This document shows, piece after piece, positions 42,478 through 50,763 of a DNA stretch of 64,000 nt. Within the stretch, counting starts at the first letter, position 1, and each line of letters begins with the position of its first letter. Origin of the DNA: Flavobacterium lindanitolerans (lineage in GTDB: Bacteria; Bacteroidota; Bacteroidia; Flavobacteriales; Flavobacteriaceae); assembly GCF_002846575.1 (NCBI RefSeq), contig NZ_PJND01000007.1, forward strand, positions 682,001 to 746,000, written 5' to 3'. The notes under the pieces were generated by a model. It saw only the letters and a program-made list of their open reading frames with translations. It was not told the DNA's origin and searched no databases. Both the position numbers and the translations under genes were made by a program.

Positions 42478-43293
42478 TTATTGCGTTTTATTTATTGCTT
42501 CCAATGCCTTGTAAAGTGAATTGTGCAGTATTGTAAGATGATTTTCTTCTGTCATTTTTGCGAAGGAAGAAACCAGATTGTCTTTTGATTTTGCCAGAAT
42601 TTCCGAAAGTTGGAACGCATCGTCCTCCATTTGTTGTCCTTCAGAACCAACGGCTACAAACACCTGAATTTTTTTGTTCCGCTTTTTTTCTAATAATTCC
42701 GGAGCTTTACGTAGTAAGGATTCATCGTCCCACCAAAGGCTTGGGCTTATAATAATATAATTATCAAAAAGTTCCGGTTTTTTAAGAAGCGTTTCTGTTA
42801 CAAAAAGCCCGCCTAGTGATTGTCCGGCAATTGTAGCGGTGCTGGTGCGGTAGTGTTTTTTGACGTAAGGAAGCAGTTCTTTTTCAACAAAACTCAGAAA
42901 CTTTTCAGAATGGCCGGTAGTAGGGAAGTCTTTTTTGTCCTGAACGTTCGTTGTCGGAAATGTAAAATCTCTTTTCCTGTCGACGTTGGCGATTCCAACA
43001 ATAATCGATTCGGGCATTTTCTGAATCATGGTCAGGAACTGCACAAGTCCGGTGACATGTATAAAATCTTCGTTGGCAGAACCGTCCAGAAGGTAAATAA
43101 CCGGGTAAGCCGTTTTCGGATTTTTATTGTAACTGTCCGGAATATAGATGTTCAGGGTTCGGGTTTCATTCAAAACCTTTGAATTGATTTTTTCAATTCT
43201 GCCCAAAACAAAAGGTTCGGTTTTCGGACTTGTTTTTTGTGCAAAAGAAAAGGTAATGGTAAAGGAAAATAAAAGGGTTAAAAAGGATTTCAT
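42478..43293 (-). CDS. Exported esterase D/IroE-like alpha/beta hydrolase
   Basis: 271 residues from the ATG at 43291-43293, which gives a signal peptide (KSFLTLLFSFTITFSFA). A longer frame to 43410 runs into the neighbouring gene and is not preferred. The nucleophile elbow is GQSLGG, and YPVIYLLDGSANEDF carries the oxyanion strand. The catalytic His is probably in ENHLTILHNSLYKA. Relatives hydrolyse siderophores or S-formylglutathione; the substrate here is unknown. Confidence 0.87.
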   Translation of the reverse strand: MKSFLTLLFSFTITFSFAQKTSPKTEPFVLGRIEKINSKVLNETRTLNIYIPDSYNKNPKTAYPVIYLLDGSANEDFIHVTGLVQFLTMIQKMPESIIVGIANVDRKRDFTFPTTNVQDKKDFPTTGHSEKFLSFVEKELLPYVKKHYRTSTATIAGQSLGGLFVTETLLKKPELFDNYIIISPSLWWDDESLLRKAPELLEKKRNKKIQVFVAVGSEGQQMEDDAFQLSEILAKSKDNLVSSFAKMTEENHLTILHNSLYKALEAINKTQ

Positions 43294-43297
43294 AAGT

Positions 43298-44380
43298 TTA
43301 TTGGGAGTTATTAATTGTATTAACGGGTAGTTCATAAAATTTTTCAAACCGAAGTAAAGCCTTTTCAAATTCGGATTCTTGCTTTTTGTCCGGCTGTTCC
43401 AGAAATTCATATTCCAGATCGATTACTTTTGGTTTTATTTTTCTTCTCCAGGAACCAATAACCTGTCCGTCAAATAAAAGCGTGTTGTCATATCGGAGTC
43501 TTTTTCCGGGTTGTACAGCATTTCGGTATTGCATTAAAGCTTCCCTGTTTTTATAGCCCATAATCATTTCGTCATAAATAGGAAGCAGTTGCAGTTGCCC
43601 GAAAGTTGCGGTGTCAAGATTTAGTTTGGGAGAAAAATAATAGGTTTCAGATTCTATTTTTTCTTCTGCCAGATGGGTTTTGACCATTTCGATCCCCTTT
43701 TTACAGTCGGTCAGGCTCAATCCGGACCAGGTCGAAAAATCTTTGGCGGTTGCGGGTCCGTGGCTGATGAAATAGCGTTGGGAAAGTTCAGCCAGAGCTT
43801 CATCCCGTTCTTTTTTGCTGACAGGCGAAACCCTTTCTTCCAGCAACGCATACGTAAACTGATTGCCTTGTCTGGCGCCACTACAGATAAGCCCTTCAAG
43901 TTCTGCCTTCATCATGATGCAAACTAAACGCGTACCGTCAGCCTGAATGTTGTTTTTGAGAAATTCCTGGCTCAATGCTTCGCGAGTCAGATGTTTTCCA
44001 CCTTCAAGAGCACGCTGCATGATGGTGTTGCATTGATTGAAAGTCGCATTGTCCAGTTCCATCTTTCGGTACATATAAGCATTTATGGCTTCTACTCTTG
44101 GGCCTGTTAGCATCAACATCCACCGGATATCTTCCGGAGCTACAAAATGCCAGGTAGGCCGCAAAAGGTGCGTTCTTAAAATTCGGCCTTCGTTGAGGTC
44201 TTTTTCAATATCGGCATCCGTCAAATGTGGCATCCGTAAGCCAAGCGACCATTTTGTCTGGGCATATTCCTGTCCTTGAATGGCTCCAAAATAGGCTACC
44301 ATTTCAGGAGCCGATTTTAGTTCCGGTTTGGTAATCTGCTGTGCAAGCATCCGAAATTTTGCGATATCGCGTTGGGTCAT
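43298..44380 (-). CDS. Winged-helix DNA-binding domain protein (HTH_42)
   Basis: 360 residues. The order RMLAQQITKPE, YFGAIQGQEYAQTKWSLGLR and ILRTHLLRPTWHFVAPEDIRW is the family signature (HTH_42, related to the AlkC/YcaQ glycosylase-like group). The later GYKNREALMQYRNAV and LLFDGQVIGSWRRK segments are also typical. YcaQ removes DNA crosslinks, but the assignment of an activity here would be inference. Its stop is 4 bp from the start of the esterase gene. Confidence 0.88.
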   Translation of the reverse strand: MTQRDIAKFRMLAQQITKPELKSAPEMVAYFGAIQGQEYAQTKWSLGLRMPHLTDADIEKDLNEGRILRTHLLRPTWHFVAPEDIRWMLMLTGPRVEAINAYMYRKMELDNATFNQCNTIMQRALEGGKHLTREALSQEFLKNNIQADGTRLVCIMMKAELEGLICSGARQGNQFTYALLEERVSPVSKKERDEALAELSQRYFISHGPATAKDFSTWSGLSLTDCKKGIEMVKTHLAEEKIESETYYFSPKLNLDTATFGQLQLLPIYDEMIMGYKNREALMQYRNAVQPGKRLRYDNTLLFDGQVIGSWRRKIKPKVIDLEYEFLEQPDKKQESEFEKALLRFEKFYELPVNTINNSQ

Positions 44381-44461
44381 GGATTTGTTTTTTAGGCCTA
44401 GCTAATTTACAAAAAAAGTATGGCTGTCGGTTCTGTTCTATTTTAAGGTTTTTCTGGCAGC

Positions 44462-44469
44462 TAGTTTTG
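44462..44469 (+). promoter_or_regulatory. Predicted -7 box (TAGTTTTG)
   Basis: TAGTTTTG fits TAnnTTTG, 22 bp before the NmrA-like gene. Confidence 0.45.
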
Positions 44470-44491
44470 TCTAAAAAAAAACAGAAACATA

Positions 44492-45322
44492 ATGGAAACA
44501 AAACAGATTTTAGTATTGGGTGCTAACGGAAAAACAGGAAGCCGGGTAGTAGAGCGATTGGAAAAAAAGAACTTGCCTGTCAGGAAAGGTTCCCGTTCAA
44601 TGGTTCCTAAATTTGATTGGGAGCATTCAGAAAATTGGAAAGAAGTATTGAAAGACATCAGCAGCATATATATTACTTTTCAGCCGGATTTGGCTGTTGA
44701 AGGTTCAGATGATGCGATACGGTTGCTTTCAGCACTGGCAAAAGAAGCGGGTGTTGAAAAGCTGGTACTTCTTTCTGGACGTGGTGAAAAAGAAGCCGAA
44801 GTATGCGAGAAAATCATCATGGAGAGCGGTTTAAAATGGACTATTGTAAGAGCAAGCTGGTTCAACCAGAATTTTAGCGAAAGCTTTTTTCTGGAACCTA
44901 TTCTGCAAGGTTATGTTTCGTTGCCTGTTGGAGATGTCAAAGAACCATTTATTGATGCTGATGATATTGCTGATGTAGTTGTCGCTTCGCTTACGGAAGA
45001 AAGCCATGATGGAAAGCTTTATGAAGTCACAGGTTCCAGATTGCTGAGTTTTAAGGAAGCAATTGCTGAAATTGCTGAGGCTGTTGGTAGGCCAATTGTT
45101 TATGAACAGCCTTCAACGGAAGAATATGTAACACAGATGACAGCCTATCAAATTCCGAAAGAGTATATCGATTTGTCTACCTATCTTTTTACAGAAGTAC
45201 TGGATGGCAGAAATGCTTCCACAAGCCATGGAGTAGAGGAAGCCTTAGGGCGAAAACCAAAAGATTTTTCAGAATATGTGAAAGAGATTGCGGCAAGTGG
45301 TTTATGGAATCCGCAAGATTGA
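44492..45322 (+). CDS. NmrA-like NAD(P)-binding protein
   Basis: 276 residues. The dinucleotide motif GANGKTGSRVVERL is at about 9-22, and RASWFNQNF with FIDADDIADVVVASL follow as in NmrA/QOR2-like proteins. No classical Tyr-x-x-x-Lys pair is at the expected place, so it may sense rather than turn over NADP(H). It is a single gene on the plus strand. Confidence 0.88.
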   Translation: METKQILVLGANGKTGSRVVERLEKKNLPVRKGSRSMVPKFDWEHSENWKEVLKDISSIYITFQPDLAVEGSDDAIRLLSALAKEAGVEKLVLLSGRGEKEAEVCEKIIMESGLKWTIVRASWFNQNFSESFFLEPILQGYVSLPVGDVKEPFIDADDIADVVVASLTEESHDGKLYEVTGSRLLSFKEAIAEIAEAVGRPIVYEQPSTEEYVTQMTAYQIPKEYIDLSTYLFTEVLDGRNASTSHGVEEALGRKPKDFSEYVKEIAASGLWNPQD

Positions 45323-45365
45323 TACGGATTCTCTTTTATATAAATGTCTTTATTTTTGTAAGAAC

Positions 45366-45394
45366 AAAAACGCCGGATCATTGTCCGGCGTTTT
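45366..45394. terminator. Bidirectional terminator
   Basis: CGCCGGA and TCCGGCG form a 7-bp GC stem flanked by an A run and TTTT. It lies between the convergent genes ending at 45322 and 45401. Confidence 0.9.
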
Positions 45395-45400
45395 AATGAT

Positions 45401-46315
45401 TTATTTTTTTATAAGTTTTTTTGTGAAAGATGTCCCATCTGTCGTAAGACCTTTAAGGAAATAAGTTCCGGCAGAAAGCGAACTTACATTGATTGTCTGA
45501 CTGCCTTCTGTATGTATTACTTTTTGTCCGGTGATGCTATAGATAGCAGTTTCAGATAATGTAGTATTTGCTGGTAATTCTATAGAAACAATGTCTTGAG
45601 CCGGATTAGGGTATACAGAATAAGAAATAGCTTCAAAAGGTTTAGTGCCCAGGTTTTCACTTGTAATGACAAAATTGTCATAAAAAGCATTGTTGCCATA
45701 ATTGTTGTGGAGCATATTAAATCCCACGATATTAAGTTCTGTAAAATTGGCAAGTGTTTTTTCTAAAGTATTATTGATATAATATTTGATTTCGGTAGCA
45801 GTAACTTCAATCTTAATGTTGACCCATTGGTTGGGAGCCCACTCAGGAACAGCACGATCAGAACTATAATTTATGTCCTTGATTAGGTAAATATATCCCT
45901 GATTTTCAATTCCTACACCTGCAACAGGTACATATTCCTCATTGCTGTCAATGGCAAATAGTGTAAATTCAAAATCAGAACCCAATTTCGCTGTCGCCAT
46001 TACATCATAAGAAATAGTAAAATTGTTATAGCTTTTAGGAGCGTCAAATATTTTGGAAGCACCAAATATTGGAAAATATTGCCAGTCAAAGCTAGGCTCA
46101 TAAGCATTCTTAAAAGAATAACTACCCGTTGAAGCCGCTTCGTTGCTTACAGTTTGGTTGGTAACAAAGCCGGCAGAACCTTCTGTAACTTCCCAGCCGT
46201 TTTGTTGGTGAAGCGTGCCAAGTTGATAACCTTCCGAAGTTTCAAAGGAAATGGTTTGTTGTGCCCATAGTGTTGTTGAGGCTAATGCAAGTAATAAGGT
46301 TTGAATTTTTTTCAT
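45401..46315 (-). CDS. T9SS type A sorting domain protein, lectin/glucanase-like fold
   Basis: 304 residues. A signal peptide (KKIQTLLLALASTTLWA) is followed by a beta-sandwich with SYKNAYEPSFDW-like aromatic residues and WVNIKIEVTATEIKYYINN, resembling concanavalin-like lectin domains. The C-terminal sorting domain is clear (SYSVYPNPAQDIVSIELPAN and AGTYFLKGLTTDG, ending KKLIKK). It is secreted or surface-attached by the type IX system. Ligand unknown. Confidence 0.88.
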   Translation of the reverse strand: MKKIQTLLLALASTTLWAQQTISFETSEGYQLGTLHQQNGWEVTEGSAGFVTNQTVSNEAASTGSYSFKNAYEPSFDWQYFPIFGASKIFDAPKSYNNFTISYDVMATAKLGSDFEFTLFAIDSNEEYVPVAGVGIENQGYIYLIKDINYSSDRAVPEWAPNQWVNIKIEVTATEIKYYINNTLEKTLANFTELNIVGFNMLHNNYGNNAFYDNFVITSENLGTKPFEAISYSVYPNPAQDIVSIELPANTTLSETAIYSITGQKVIHTEGSQTINVSSLSAGTYFLKGLTTDGTSFTKKLIKK

Positions 46316-46576
46316 AGCTGTTTTTCGTTTTTAGGGCTATAAAAATAAGCAATATATGGGGTTTGGCGTAATATGATGGGTGTTTTTATGGTTTTGATGG
46401 GATTTTAGGATTTGTTGCGGATGTATTTTTATATTAAGAGGCCATCTGTATTGGTATGTTTGAGGTTTTAATATACTGTAAAGTGTTTTGTGAGAAAATC
46501 TGGTTTTGTTTTGTCTTATTCTTTAATGTCTTTAGCTATATGTGGTATACTGCCATTTGATTGAAAAATTCAAAAA
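46316..46576. other. Gene-free stretch
   Basis: A gap of about 260 bp, AT-rich, with no frame, repeat or RNA motif I recognise. It must hold the promoter of the minus-strand T9SS gene, but I see no clear TAnnTTTG box close to it. Confidence 0.5.
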
Positions 46577-46608
46577 AAAGCTGGAACATCGAAAAATGTC
46601 CCAGCTTT
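46577..46608 (-). terminator. Terminator of the DUF4019-like gene
   Basis: AAAGCTGG.ACAT and ATGTCCCAGCTTT pair over 13 positions with one mismatch, with an AAAA run on the left that becomes a T tract on the minus strand. Confidence 0.85.
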
Positions 46609-46651
46609 AAATAATTCTGATTGATATAATTCAAATTTTAGTTTTGTAATT

Positions 46652-47095
46652 TTAATAACCACCTGAATTCACATGATATCCAACAATTTTTATCGCTTCA
46701 CCTTCTTTAAGCATTGATAAGGATTCTGTAGCTTTAAATTTGCTGTACTTTACTTCATAAACAAGTAGATATTGTGTGTTCGTATTAGTACCTTGGGTTC
46801 TTGAAGTTTTCCATTCAATTAATTTATAATCTTGAAAATCACCTAGTTTTTCAGTTTTGTTTGACAGGACCTTAATAAAGTTTTCCCTACTATCAGTTTT
46901 AAAAAATGAATCGCTAAATAAACTTGTTACTTTGTCATAATTTTTTTTCGAAAGCTCCAAGTACATTAGTGCAGCAGTTGATTCTGCATTTTCTTTTTCT
47001 TTCTCTTCATTTTCAAAATTAACATTCGCATTAAAGTTGCAAGATAATACGGATAAAGAAAAGAGTAAGGTTCCTAAGGTTTTGATTTTATTCAT
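46652..47095 (-). CDS. Small lipoprotein, DUF4019-like
   Basis: 147 residues from the ATG at 47093-47095 (NKIKTLGTLLFSLSVLSC, lipobox Cys near 19). An upstream ATG at 47116 would overlap the previous gene by 29 bp. The mature part (ALMYLELSKKNYDKVTSLFS, VYEVKYSKFKATESLSM) has the helix-then-sheet look of DUF4019. Function unknown. Confidence 0.75.
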   Translation of the reverse strand: MNKIKTLGTLLFSLSVLSCNFNANVNFENEEKEKENAESTAALMYLELSKKNYDKVTSLFSDSFFKTDSRENFIKVLSNKTEKLGDFQDYKLIEWKTSRTQGTNTNTQYLLVYEVKYSKFKATESLSMLKEGEAIKIVGYHVNSGGY

Positions 47096-47429
47096 ATGTT
47101 TTTCCATTACATTCATAGTTAAACCGGAATATCGTATCTTTTTTACGGATATTGAAAACTAATTCATTTTTTCTTTTGATTATTGTATCTCCGATAGCCA
47201 ATAAGGGGTAAAATGTACAGAACCATCTGTTTTCTCTGTCAAATTGAATCTTTTTGCCTGTATAGGGATCTGTCCCTTCAATATTGAAGAGGTGGGTTGA
47301 TTTAGGATTAGGAATATTTTCAATAATTATGATACATTCAAAACTCCTGTAAATATCGGCGGCATCATCACAGTCTCCTATACAGCCCATAAGAAATAAG
47401 CCAACAATTAAAATTGATAAATGTCTCAT
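47088..47429 (-). CDS. Small lipoprotein, unknown family
   Basis: 113 residues. The start RHLSILIVGLFLMGC is a lipoprotein signal with Cys at about 16. The remainder contains GTDPYTGKKIQFDRENRWFC and FRFNYECNGKTYE with several cysteines. It overlaps the next gene by 8 bp and the pair looks cotranscribed. No family recognised. Confidence 0.7.
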   Translation of the reverse strand: MRHLSILIVGLFLMGCIGDCDDAADIYRSFECIIIIENIPNPKSTHLFNIEGTDPYTGKKIQFDRENRWFCTFYPLLAIGDTIIKRKNELVFNIRKKDTIFRFNYECNGKTYE

Positions 47430-47480
47430 AATAAATTAGTTATATTGGTATAGAATTGTTGAATAAGAGGTAGTTGTCCC

Positions 47481-47507
47481 GCTGCGCAAAGTATCCTGAC
47501 TTTGAGC
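47481..47507 (-). repeat. REP-like hairpin, left end of the RAYT unit
   Basis: On the minus strand it reads GCTCAAAGTCAGGATACTTT then GCGCAGC. It matches the sequence at 48198-48223 in inverted orientation and can fold as AAAGT...ACTTT. Confidence 0.75.
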
Positions 47508-47509
47508 AA

Positions 47510-48109
47510 TTAATAACTATTATAATTATCAAAAGAACTGTTTCTTAACACATCAACAACAGGATTATCAGCTTTTTCGATAGTCAAAATACCTTCACCG
47601 TTTGCATAATTACTCGCACTCGAATAAATATAATCTGAAGCTTTTACAACAAGACCAGCACGAACAGGGTTCATATGGATATAATCCAATTTTGACCACA
47701 TAAATTTTTCTGAATAAATTTCTTCAGAATGATTTCCATATTGCCAGAACTGATAATTTTTGTTACGACTATGAGATTCTGTGGCTATTTTGAATCGTTC
47801 CAGCATCCAGTCCCTTCGACTTTCAGGTTCTGCTTGGATTTTTTCTAAAATTGTTTTAGCAGTAAACTTCTTAAAATCCCTTATTAAATCGGACAATTTT
47901 CCTTCTTTAGAGTGTATAATTAAATGGATATGATTGCTCAAAATGACATAACCGTATACAGTCATGCCCTTATTTTTAATGCAGAAATCCAAACAACCAA
48001 TGATACAATCCCGATAGTTTTTTCTAGTAAAAACATCAATCCAATCTACTACTGTGGCTGTAATAAAATGAGCTTTTTCTTGTTCTCTTATAATCTGTCC
48101 TTCTTTCAT
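47510..48109 (-). CDS. REP-associated tyrosine transposase (RAYT, Y1/TnpA_REP family)
   Basis: 199 residues from the ATG at 48107-48109 (KEGQIIREQEKAHFITATVV); the frame continues to 48157 but the first 16 residues look non-native. The HUH motif is SNHIHLIIHSKEG near residue 68, and the family's YIHMNPVRAGLVVKASDYIYSS segment closes the domain. Such proteins nick and move REP hairpins. It is a complete gene in a REP-like frame (47481-48223). Confidence 0.92.
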   Translation of the reverse strand: MKEGQIIREQEKAHFITATVVDWIDVFTRKNYRDCIIGCLDFCIKNKGMTVYGYVILSNHIHLIIHSKEGKLSDLIRDFKKFTAKTILEKIQAEPESRRDWMLERFKIATESHSRNKNYQFWQYGNHSEEIYSEKFMWSKLDYIHMNPVRAGLVVKASDYIYSSASNYANGEGILTIEKADNPVVDVLRNSSFDNYNSY

Positions 48110-48197
48110 GGCGTGTAAAATAGTTTTATCAAAGATAATAAACACTACTCTTTTCAACGAAAAAAGCTACAACATTTCTGTCATAGCTTTAGTATTA

Positions 48198-48223
48198 CTC
48201 AAAGTCAGGAGACTTTTCGAAGC
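48198..48223 (+). repeat. REP-like hairpin, right end of the RAYT unit
   Basis: CTCAAAGTCAGGAGACTTTT then CGAAGC. AAAGTC AGGA GACTTT is a perfect hairpin. It is the inverted partner of 47481-47507. Confidence 0.75.
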
Positions 48224-48252
48224 TAGTGTATTCTTGTTTTAAAGTAGCTATT

Positions 48253-48285
48253 TTAAAAAAGACAAGCATTATGCTTGCCTTTTTT
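48253..48285. terminator. Hairpin with A and T runs
   Basis: AAAAAAGACAAGC ATTAT GCTTGCCTTTTTT forms a stem flanked by A and T tracts. It lies in the 287-bp gap between the orphan-tip lipoprotein gene and the RAYT gene. Nothing else is seen in 48286-48396. Confidence 0.7.
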
Positions 48286-48396
48286 GTACGTAGTCATAGT
48301 AATAATTTTGGCCGCTAAAATGTCTTTTCTTAATTGATCAAATTTAATAACTCCAATTCATTTATATCATTTCATAATGTTGGATTAATGAATTTA

Positions 48397-48819
48397 TTAC
48401 TCTATTTTATCATCAACAAAGAGAGGGTATATTAAACCTTCAAGCTTATCATTTTTAAATCTTTCACCATTGTTGTTGTTTCTTAAAATAACGCCATCAT
48501 AAATGGTATAGCTTAACGAAAAATAATAATCGGTTTTCTCGTCATTGAAACTTATTTCAAACGAACCATTATTAGCTCTATTATTAACACTTCCCTGTAT
48601 CTTTTTAGATAAAGAAAACGCATCAATAATTTTGCTTATTTCTGATTTATCAATAATTTCTAAAGTAATAGGTTTTAAGTTGTGTAAACTGCAGTTTACT
48701 TTATTAGTAATACTTATCTTTTTTATACTTGATGGGGTTATTTTAATGCTTTGATTGCTCTTGTTTTCATTGCAGGAAATTATCAAAAGAATTGATATTA
48801 TAGTGATTAGATTTTTCAT
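48397..48819 (-). CDS. Small lipoprotein, candidate immunity protein of the orphan RHS tip
   Basis: 140 residues. The start KNLITIISILLIISC gives a lipobox Cys at about 16. The rest is a small alpha/beta protein (PITLEIIDKSEISKIIDAFS, GSFEISFNDEKTDYYFSLSY). It begins 4 bp after the orphan RHS gene, the place of an immunity gene. A membrane-anchored immunity protein would fit a membrane-acting toxin; pairing is inferred from position only. Confidence 0.65.
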   Translation of the reverse strand: MKNLITIISILLIISCNENKSNQSIKITPSSIKKISITNKVNCSLHNLKPITLEIIDKSEISKIIDAFSLSKKIQGSVNNRANNGSFEISFNDEKTDYYFSLSYTIYDGVILRNNNNGERFKNDKLEGLIYPLFVDDKIE

Positions 48820-48823
48820 AGGA

Positions 48824-49930
48824 TTATTTTTTAGGTTTTTTTAATGTAGTTTGAAGTTTCATTTCGCTTACAGATAGAGATGCTCCTGCTTTGAAAGCGG
48901 ATTCACCTAATATAGATGTTGAAACACTATAACTTGTAGGTGTCCAGTTCCATTTACTAGTTAAGCCCATACTTAATGTTCCGCTTATAGTGCCAAGTCC
49001 TCCGGCTAAGTCTATATTTGTTCCAGCCATGGTGTCTCTATTAAATGTTTTTTTTGTTGAATTAGAGGCGTATGCAGCTCCTATTTCAAGGCTTATACCA
49101 GCTGATAATCCAATAGAGTAAGTAAAATTATCAGGTGTATATAAAAAGGTTCCGCCAGTATCTTCTCCTGTTAGAAAATGTACAATTTGAACAGAACCAC
49201 CTATCCCTCCACCTGCTACAATTCCTCCAGATAATGTCAGGAATAGGGCGTTAGGATTACCAAATTTTTTAACTTGAGATTTCACTAATTCATCCATTCC
49301 ATATACCACTAAAGGTTTATTTTGGTCTTTATTGGTGACGGGGTCATGCTTTGGTACAACAGGAAGACTAGGTAAGTCAACAGTCTCATCAACCAATTCT
49401 GTTTTAATTACAACAGTCGGTTGCATTTCCCCTGTTTTGGCATTTTTTCCTCGAATTGTAATGTCGTCATAGTCGAAGTCTGTAATCTTAACCCCAGCTA
49501 TATCAGCTCCTAACTCGCTCAAAAAACCCACTCCTTCCATTCCATCCGGATCTATAAAGTAAACAGGATTATTAAGAGCATAAACATACGGACTAAATCT
49601 CCTTGATTTCTCCGCCAGAGGATCAATATTCATCCATCGTCCCAATGCAGGGTCATAATTCCTAGCCCCGTAGTCGTAAAAGTTAAGCCCAAGCTCGTCT
49701 TGCCATTCTTTCCCGTTGTACTTATATTTGTATGCATAAGCTCTTTCTCTGTCTAAAGGAGACAAAAAGTTAGGTATAGGCTCTAATCCTGTTCCTCCCG
49801 TGTAGTATCCATCGGTTCCTTGTATTGGTACATGGCGGTATACATCTACATTGTATTTTTCGTGCTTTAGGCCAAAAGGATAGTAATGGTTTTCCTCAAG
49901 GATAATCAATCCTCCCTTTCCCCAATCCAT
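48824..49930 (-). CDS. Orphan RHS tip: core end plus variable C-terminal domain
   Basis: 368 residues from the ATG at 49930, but RHS homology continues in frame upstream to about 50209. Residues 1 to about 125 are the RHS-associated core (ENHYYPFGLKHEKYN, YDYGARNYDPALGRWMNIDP), strongly similar to the full-length RHS protein at 54194-57784. The tip after VYFIDPDGMEG is unrelated to that protein. It is Gly/Ser/Ala-rich (SGGIVAGGGIGGSVQIVH, IGLSAGISLEIGAAYAS), compatible with a membrane-active toxin, but no named family. Without an N-terminal signal it is probably silent until recombined. Confidence 0.8.
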   Translation of the reverse strand: MDWGKGGLIILEENHYYPFGLKHEKYNVDVYRHVPIQGTDGYYTGGTGLEPIPNFLSPLDRERAYAYKYKYNGKEWQDELGLNFYDYGARNYDPALGRWMNIDPLAEKSRRFSPYVYALNNPVYFIDPDGMEGVGFLSELGADIAGVKITDFDYDDITIRGKNAKTGEMQPTVVIKTELVDETVDLPSLPVVPKHDPVTNKDQNKPLVVYGMDELVKSQVKKFGNPNALFLTLSGGIVAGGGIGGSVQIVHFLTGEDTGGTFLYTPDNFTYSIGLSAGISLEIGAAYASNSTKKTFNRDTMAGTNIDLAGGLGTISGTLSMGLTSKWNWTPTSYSVSTSILGESAFKAGASLSVSEMKLQTTLKKPKK

Positions 49931-50209
49931 CCCGTAGGTCAGCCTGATGTTGCCTAGATGGTCCTTAAGGTTATAGGCATAATTGTAGCATTCAGGTCTG
50001 GCTCCTCCAGCCGGATAGCATTTGACATAACCTTCGGCAGTAGGGAAAAAGTCGAGTACGCTATTTATGTACTGAAACCCTGAAAGATAGTCGGTAGCGG
50101 TGGTTGCCGTTCCCGTGACTATTGTCTTTTTCAGCTTGCTGCCGCCAGCATCGTAAAGGTAGCTAATTTTTTCTCCCGTCTTGTAGGAAATATCAATTGG
50201 CAGGTCCCT
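49931..50209 (-). pseudogene. Upstream RHS core remnant of the orphan tip
   Basis: In frame with the gene at 48824-49930 this gives DLPIDISYKTGEKISYLYDA, TDYLSGFQYINSVLDFFPTA and YNYAYNLKDHLGNIRLTYG. These match the full-length RHS core (55265-55575) closely. Homology stops at about 50209, where the sequence switches to an immunity-gene start. This is the broken end of a displaced RHS C-terminus. Confidence 0.85.
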
Positions 50210-50288
50210 TATCGTCTCTAAATAGAGATAGAATAGGGGAATTATTCTCAGTAATGAACTTCTTTTTGATAACAGCTAAATTTTCCAT
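50193..50288 (-). pseudogene. Start of a lost immunity gene fused to the RHS remnant
   Basis: The ATG at 50286-50288 opens ENLAVIKKKFITENNSPILS, LFRDDKGPAN and then a stop, 31 residues. The ATG is preceded by the same hairpin and TTTTTAAT leader as the array genes at 50345 and 50764. After about 21 codons the sequence crosses into the RHS core in another frame. It is the truncated 5' end of a former array member. Confidence 0.7.
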
Positions 50289-50302
50289 GACATTAAAAAA
50301 AT

Positions 50303-50325
50303 GGGACTATTCAATGCAATAGCCC
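50303..50325 (-). terminator. Array hairpin 1 (between 50345 gene and its lost neighbour)
   Basis: GGGACTATT and AATAGCCCC pair with one mismatch, followed on the minus strand by a T run and then ATG. It is related to the hairpins at 50712-50736 and 51425-51447. Confidence 0.7.
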
Positions 50326-50344
50326 CTGATAAATTTCTATCTAA

Positions 50345-50698
50345 TTAAACTTCTAATAATGTAGGGTCTGTCCATACATCCACATATTTACCATCTTCAG
50401 CAATTAAAACTCTTGTTCCAGCTGGAAAACCTAAATAAGGCATAATTATAGGGCACCATTCATCAAGATGGACTGTATGTAATGGTTTAAAGAAGTCTTC
50501 CTCTTCGGAATATTCGCCAGCCCATATGTACCAGCCTGTTGTATGCTCATCTTTTGGGTGCCTTAAAGCATGTATAGGTTGTTGATTGTCTTTAACGCTT
50601 AAAGAAACACCAACTTTAAGACTCAAATCTGATCTCTGAAATTCTAACCCATAATTTGAGCAAATTTCTCTTTGTAAGTTTTCTAAATTATTTCCCAT
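50345..50698 (-). CDS. Imm33-like (DUF2185) immunity protein
   Basis: 117 residues. The segment HTTGWYIWAGEYSEEEDFF, with PLHTVHLDEWCPIIMPYLGF and PAGTRVLIAEDGKYVDVW, is the DUF2185/Imm33 pattern: a Gly-Trp-Tyr start, then a hydrophobic helix, and a final strand. The C-terminal half is homologous to the last 75 residues of the next gene upstream (50764-51405). Its target toxin is unknown, and none adjoins it. Confidence 0.78.
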   Translation of the reverse strand: MGNNLENLQREICSNYGLEFQRSDLSLKVGVSLSVKDNQQPIHALRHPKDEHTTGWYIWAGEYSEEEDFFKPLHTVHLDEWCPIIMPYLGFPAGTRVLIAEDGKYVDVWTDPTLLEV

Positions 50699-50711
50699 AA
50701 TATTAAAAATA

Positions 50712-50736
50712 GGGACTATTCAATACGAATAGTCCC
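50712..50736 (-). terminator. Array hairpin 2
   Basis: GGGACTATTC and GAATAGTCCC form a perfect 10-bp stem around AATAC, with a T run on the minus strand ending 2 bp before the start codon of the gene at 50698. Confidence 0.8.
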
Positions 50737-50763
50737 ATCATTTAGAATTGTTAGATTATAAGA

